A DNA stretch of 15,948 nt, taken from assembly GCA_002308515.1 (NCBI GenBank), contig DBVN01000072.1:47424-63371 (forward strand), in the 5' to 3' direction. The stretch comes from Verrucomicrobia bacterium UBA1263. Its GTDB lineage: Bacteria; Verrucomicrobiota; Verrucomicrobiia; Limisphaerales; UBA1412. Both the position numbers and the translations under genes were made by a program. This document shows positions 13,225 through 15,948 of this stretch, in pieces (the first letter of the stretch is position 1; each line of letters opens with the position of its first letter). Below the pieces are notes generated by a model that did not search any database, had not been told where the DNA came from, and was given only the letters and a program-made list of their open reading frames with translations.

Positions 13225-13869
13225 TTATTTCTTGGCGACTTTCGGTTTTTTCTTCGATTCACGAATGATGACATAATCGCCTTCGGCTCCGGGCATACAG
13301 CCGCGGATGAGGATGACGTTATCTTCAGGCAGAATAGCCGCCACCTGCAGGTTCTGCACCGTGCGGCGTACTTGTCCCATGTGACCGGGCATCTTTTGTC
13401 CCTTGGCAATGTTACCGGGGAACAAACGGCAGCCCAATGCACCTGTTCTGCGTTTCCAACCTTTAGAACCGTGTGTAGCGGGACCTCCGTGGAAGTCATA
13501 GCGCTTGACTACGCCAGCGAATCCATGACCCTTAGTGATACCAATACAGTCCACATAATCGCCCTGTGCGAAGATATCCACGTTCAGCACATCGCCCTCG
13601 TTGACTTTGAGGGAGAAGTCGCGGAATTCGCGCAGTTTCTTTACAGGAGCTGCATTGTGCTTTTGGAAGTGTCCAGCCAACGGCTTATTGATACGAGTTT
13701 CTTTTTGATCATCAAACCCGAGCTGCACCGCACTATAACCGTCTTTTTCAACAGTTTTGCATTGTACCACACGATTCGGACCAGCAAGGACCACTGTCAC
13801 GGGGACAATGTTGCCTTCGGTATCATAAATACGAGTGTGGCCAAGTTTTTTACCAATTAAACCTACCAT
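13225..13869 (-). CDS. rplC: 50S ribosomal protein L3
   Basis: L3 (uL3) initiates 50S assembly and sends a finger to the peptidyl transferase centre. The 214-residue product begins MVGLIGKKLGHTRIYDTEGN and has IGITKGHGFAGVVKRYDF (109-126), GPATHGSKGWKRRTGALG (129-146) and KGQKMPGHMGQVRRTVQNL (156-174). The usual HRxPGSIG segment is changed to KRRTGALGC, so the glutamine methylated in E. coli has no obvious equivalent. AAGGA overlaps the rpsJ stop and lies six bases before the ATG at 13867-13869. It ends in a lysine-rich tail. Confidence 0.98.
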   Translation of the reverse strand: MVGLIGKKLGHTRIYDTEGNIVPVTVVLAGPNRVVQCKTVEKDGYSAVQLGFDDQKETRINKPLAGHFQKHNAAPVKKLREFRDFSLKVNEGDVLNVDIFAQGDYVDCIGITKGHGFAGVVKRYDFHGGPATHGSKGWKRRTGALGCRLFPGNIAKGQKMPGHMGQVRRTVQNLQVAAILPEDNVILIRGCMPGAEGDYVIIRESKKKPKVAKK

Positions 13870-13878
13870 ATTCTTTCC

Positions 13879-14187
13879 TTATACCTTGACGGTGATATGA
13901 ACGCCCGCGGGAAGATTGAGTTTTTTCAATTCATCCACGGTTTTTGCAGTCGGATCAAGGATGTCCAGAAGACGTTTGTGCGTTCTCTGCTCAAACGTTT
14001 CTTGTGATTTCTTGTCCGCGTGAGGAGACCTCTGCACGGTATAGCGTTCTACGCGCATCGGCAGAGGGATCGGGCCAGCTACACGGGCACCGGTACGTTT
14101 GACGGTATCCACGATTTCACTCGCGGACTTATCAATGACCCGGTGATCATAAGCTTTCAGCCTGATTCTAATTCTTTGTCCAGCCAT
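13879..14187 (-). CDS. rpsJ: 30S ribosomal protein S10 (NusE)
   Basis: S10 (uS10) is part of the 30S head and, as NusE, links NusB and NusG in antitermination and transcription-translation coupling. The 102-residue product has RIRIRLKAYDHRVIDKSASE (5-24), KRTGARVAGPIPLPMRVERY (30-49), SPHADKKSQETFEQRTHKR (54-72) and LPAGVHITVKV at the end. The ATG at 14185-14187 follows fusA by 54 bases and has no Shine-Dalgarno. It opens the S10 cluster, but no tuf gene stands between it and fusA. Confidence 0.98.
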   Translation of the reverse strand: MAGQRIRIRLKAYDHRVIDKSASEIVDTVKRTGARVAGPIPLPMRVERYTVQRSPHADKKSQETFEQRTHKRLLDILDPTAKTVDELKKLNLPAGVHITVKV

Positions 14188-14216
14188 ATATATTTCTAAT
14201 TAATTTCCCGGATGGC

Positions 14217-14230
14217 AGGCATTTCTGCCC
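14217..14230 (-). promoter_or_regulatory. Small GAAA-tetraloop hairpin in the fusA-rpsJ gap
   Basis: In the transcript GGGCA and TGCCT (one G-U pair) close a GAAA tetraloop about 30 bases upstream of the rpsJ start. It is only five pairs long, without a U-run, so it is no terminator. It may be chance or a small leader element at the junction of the str and S10 clusters. Confidence 0.25.
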
Positions 14231-14241
14231 CCACCTGGTTT

Positions 14242-15948
14242 CTAAACTGTCCGAGACACTTTCGGTTCGGACTTTTCTAGTATTACCTCAAGCACTGAAG
14301 CCGGCACCGGTTCAAAGTGCGACGGCTCCATTGAATACGACGCACGGCCCTTGGACAGGGACCGTATAGCCGTAGCATACCCAAACATCTGCGCAAGCGG
14401 TACTTCGGCATTCAGCAACGTGATATCGGCTTTCGCTTCAATCGACGAAACCTTGCCGCGCCTGCGAGATAAATCACCCAGAAGATCGCCCTGATATTCA
14501 TCGGGCGTGCTTACTTCGACCTTCATTACAGGCTCGAGGACGATAGGATTAGCATTTTTCGCCGCATCTTTCAAGGCAAAAATTCCAGCCATTTTAAATG
14601 CGAGCTCGCTAGAGTCCACTTCGTGGTACGAACCTTCCAGGATCGAGACCTTGATATCGACCATCGGATAGCCGGCCAGAACACCGGTATCAATGGCCTC
14701 TTTGATGCCTGCCATAGTCGGGGCGATATACTCCTTAGGTATCGTTCCCCCAACGACTTTGCTCACGATCTCCACACCAGCTCCGCGGGTATTCGGCTCG
14801 ATGCTGATAATAGCATGGCCGTACTGGCCGCGGCCGCCGGATTGGCGGATAAATTTACCTTCGCCCTTGGAGGCTTTGGTGATCGTTTCGCGATAGGCAA
14901 TTTGAGGCGCGCCGACAAAAGCTTCCACCTTAAATTCGCGAAGCAAACGATCGCGAATGATGTCCAAGTGGAGTTCACCCATGCCGGCAATAATAAGCTG
15001 ACCCGTCTCCTCGTTGGTAAAACAGCGAAAAGTCGGGTCTTCTTCTGAAAGTCTTTGCAGTGCTGTCGTAAGTTTCTCACGATCAGCCTTTGTCTTAGGT
15101 TCCACCGCCATACTGATGACCGGTTCCGGGAAGGTCGGAGGCTCCAGCAGCACGGCTGAGTCCTCAAAGCAGAGCGTGTCACCGGTGGTCACGTTTTTCA
15201 GTCCGACCACCGCGGCGATGTCGCCCGCGTGTACCTTATCCAGTTCCAGTCGCTCATCAGCCTGGATCATCATCAGACGGTTGATGCGTTCTCTCTTGCG
15301 GATACGCGGGTTATAAACGGTATCGCCGTTCTTGAGAGTGCCGCTGTAAACGCGGATGAATACCAGTTTGCCCACATAAGGATCGCTCCAGAGTTTGAAA
15401 ACCAGCGCGGTAAACTTGCCGTGATCAGAAGTCTTGACCGTTAATGTCTTCTCAAAATCCAGAGGATCATGAGCTTCTGCGGGTGGAACATCCAGCGGAG
15501 AAGGCAAATAGTCCACCACCGCGTCCACCAGGGGCTGCACCCCCTTCTTGCGGAAGGCCGTTCCGCAAAGAACAGGAACGAATTCCAGGGCGATGGTCAA
15601 ACGGCGAATGGCCGTTTTGAGGATATTCGGACTGATTTTCTTCTCCATGATGACCATTTCAGCGATCTGGTCATCTTTGTTGGATACGGCGTCTATCAAC
15701 TCTTCCAATGCCAGACGGGCATTGTCCTTCATCTCAGCCGGGATCTCCGTGATGTTATAGCGGAGACCTTCCGGATCCGCTTCATCATAGACGATCGCTT
15801 TCTGATTGATGATGTCGATGACACCTTTGAATTTATCTTCTTTGCCGATCGGCAGCACCACCGGGTAGGCATAAGCACCCAGTTTGCGGCGCATTTCGGC
15901 AACAACTGCGTCAAAATTGGCTCCCGTGCGGTCCATCTTGTTGATGAA
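14242..15948 (-). CDS. fusA: Elongation factor G (partial, N-terminal end outside window)
   Basis: EF-G is the GTPase that drives translocation and, with RRF, ribosome recycling. The frame is open from the right edge: 568 residues are visible, starting FINKMDRTGA, so the window begins at the G4 motif (NKMD) and lacks about 140 residues with the P-loop and switch regions. Domain II follows (TALVFKLWSDPYVGKLVFIR). Domain III has GMGELHLDI (about visible residue 322-330), domain IV SGGRGQYGHA (370-379), and domain V the PDEYQGDLLGDLSRRRG region and MFGYATAIRSLSKGRASY. The full protein would be near 700 residues, as usual. It looks like ordinary EF-G and is followed directly by rpsJ after 54 bases. 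Confidence 0.97.
   Translation of the reverse strand, partial: FINKMDRTGANFDAVVAEMRRKLGAYAYPVVLPIGKEDKFKGVIDIINQKAIVYDEADPEGLRYNITEIPAEMKDNARLALEELIDAVSNKDDQIAEMVIMEKKISPNILKTAIRRLTIALEFVPVLCGTAFRKKGVQPLVDAVVDYLPSPLDVPPAEAHDPLDFEKTLTVKTSDHGKFTALVFKLWSDPYVGKLVFIRVYSGTLKNGDTVYNPRIRKRERINRLMMIQADERLELDKVHAGDIAAVVGLKNVTTGDTLCFEDSAVLLEPPTFPEPVISMAVEPKTKADREKLTTALQRLSEEDPTFRCFTNEETGQLIIAGMGELHLDIIRDRLLREFKVEAFVGAPQIAYRETITKASKGEGKFIRQSGGRGQYGHAIISIEPNTRGAGVEIVSKVVGGTIPKEYIAPTMAGIKEAIDTGVLAGYPMVDIKVSILEGSYHEVDSSELAFKMAGIFALKDAAKNANPIVLEPVMKVEVSTPDEYQGDLLGDLSRRRGKVSSIEAKADITLLNAEVPLAQMFGYATAIRSLSKGRASYSMEPSHFEPVPASVLEVILEKSEPKVSRTV

Noticed and set aside
1..15948. Search for a new defence, mobile or biosynthetic system
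   Set aside because: Every stretch over 100 bases is explained by core translation, secretion or transcription genes; no transposase, integrase, repeat array or foreign-looking block was seen.

Overview
The window is one uninterrupted, co-directional gene cluster on the minus strand. It runs from the 3' part of fusA (right edge) through the whole S10, spc and alpha ribosomal-protein clusters to the 5' part of rpoA (left edge). I find 28 protein genes: 26 complete, plus partial fusA and partial rpoA. All are read right to left. There is no RNA gene, mobile element, CRISPR array or gene on the plus strand, and the largest gap is 96 bases.

Organism: a bacterium of roughly balanced GC content. 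My best guess is the PVC superphylum, Verrucomicrobiota in the broad sense (including Lentisphaerota and Kiritimatiellota). The guess rests on the character of RpoA (FEMPKRL start, ATPTYAKF block) and SecY (IPELRSRIFFTL start, RHYDGFLKKGRIRGR tail), the missing rpmD, the direct fusA-rpsJ junction without tuf, the long acidic/basic N-terminal tail on S11, and mixed use of Shine-Dalgarno sites. It comes from memory of families and was not searched.

Layout in order of transcription: fusA (partial) - rpsJ - rplC - rplD - rplW - rplB - rpsS - rplV - rpsC - rplP - rpmC - rpsQ (S10 cluster); rplN - rplX - rplE - rpsN - rpsH - rplF - rplR - rpsE - rplO - secY (spc cluster, without rpmD); map - divergent infA - rpmJ; rpsM - rpsK - rpsD - rpoA (alpha cluster, partial). 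Gaps are mostly 2-20 bases. The larger ones are fusA/rpsJ (54), rplF/rplR (48), secY/map (56), rpsK/rpsD (31) and rpsD/rpoA (96). Two of these hold clear inverted repeats (rplF/rplR and rpsD/rpoA) and one a weaker repeat (fusA/rpsJ). No intrinsic terminator is visible, so the cluster may be read as one very long transcript or a few overlapping ones.

The genes work together in making the ribosome (both subunits), driving translation (EF-G, IF-1), trimming initiator methionine (Map), exporting and inserting proteins (SecY) and transcribing (RNA polymerase alpha). This is core, vertically inherited machinery, and I see no new defence or mobile system. The points worth a second look are the ~105-residue N-terminal extension of S11, the strongly divergent IF-1 overlapping map, the loss of rpmD, the insertion in the L24 KOW loop, and the hairpins upstream of rplR and rpoA.
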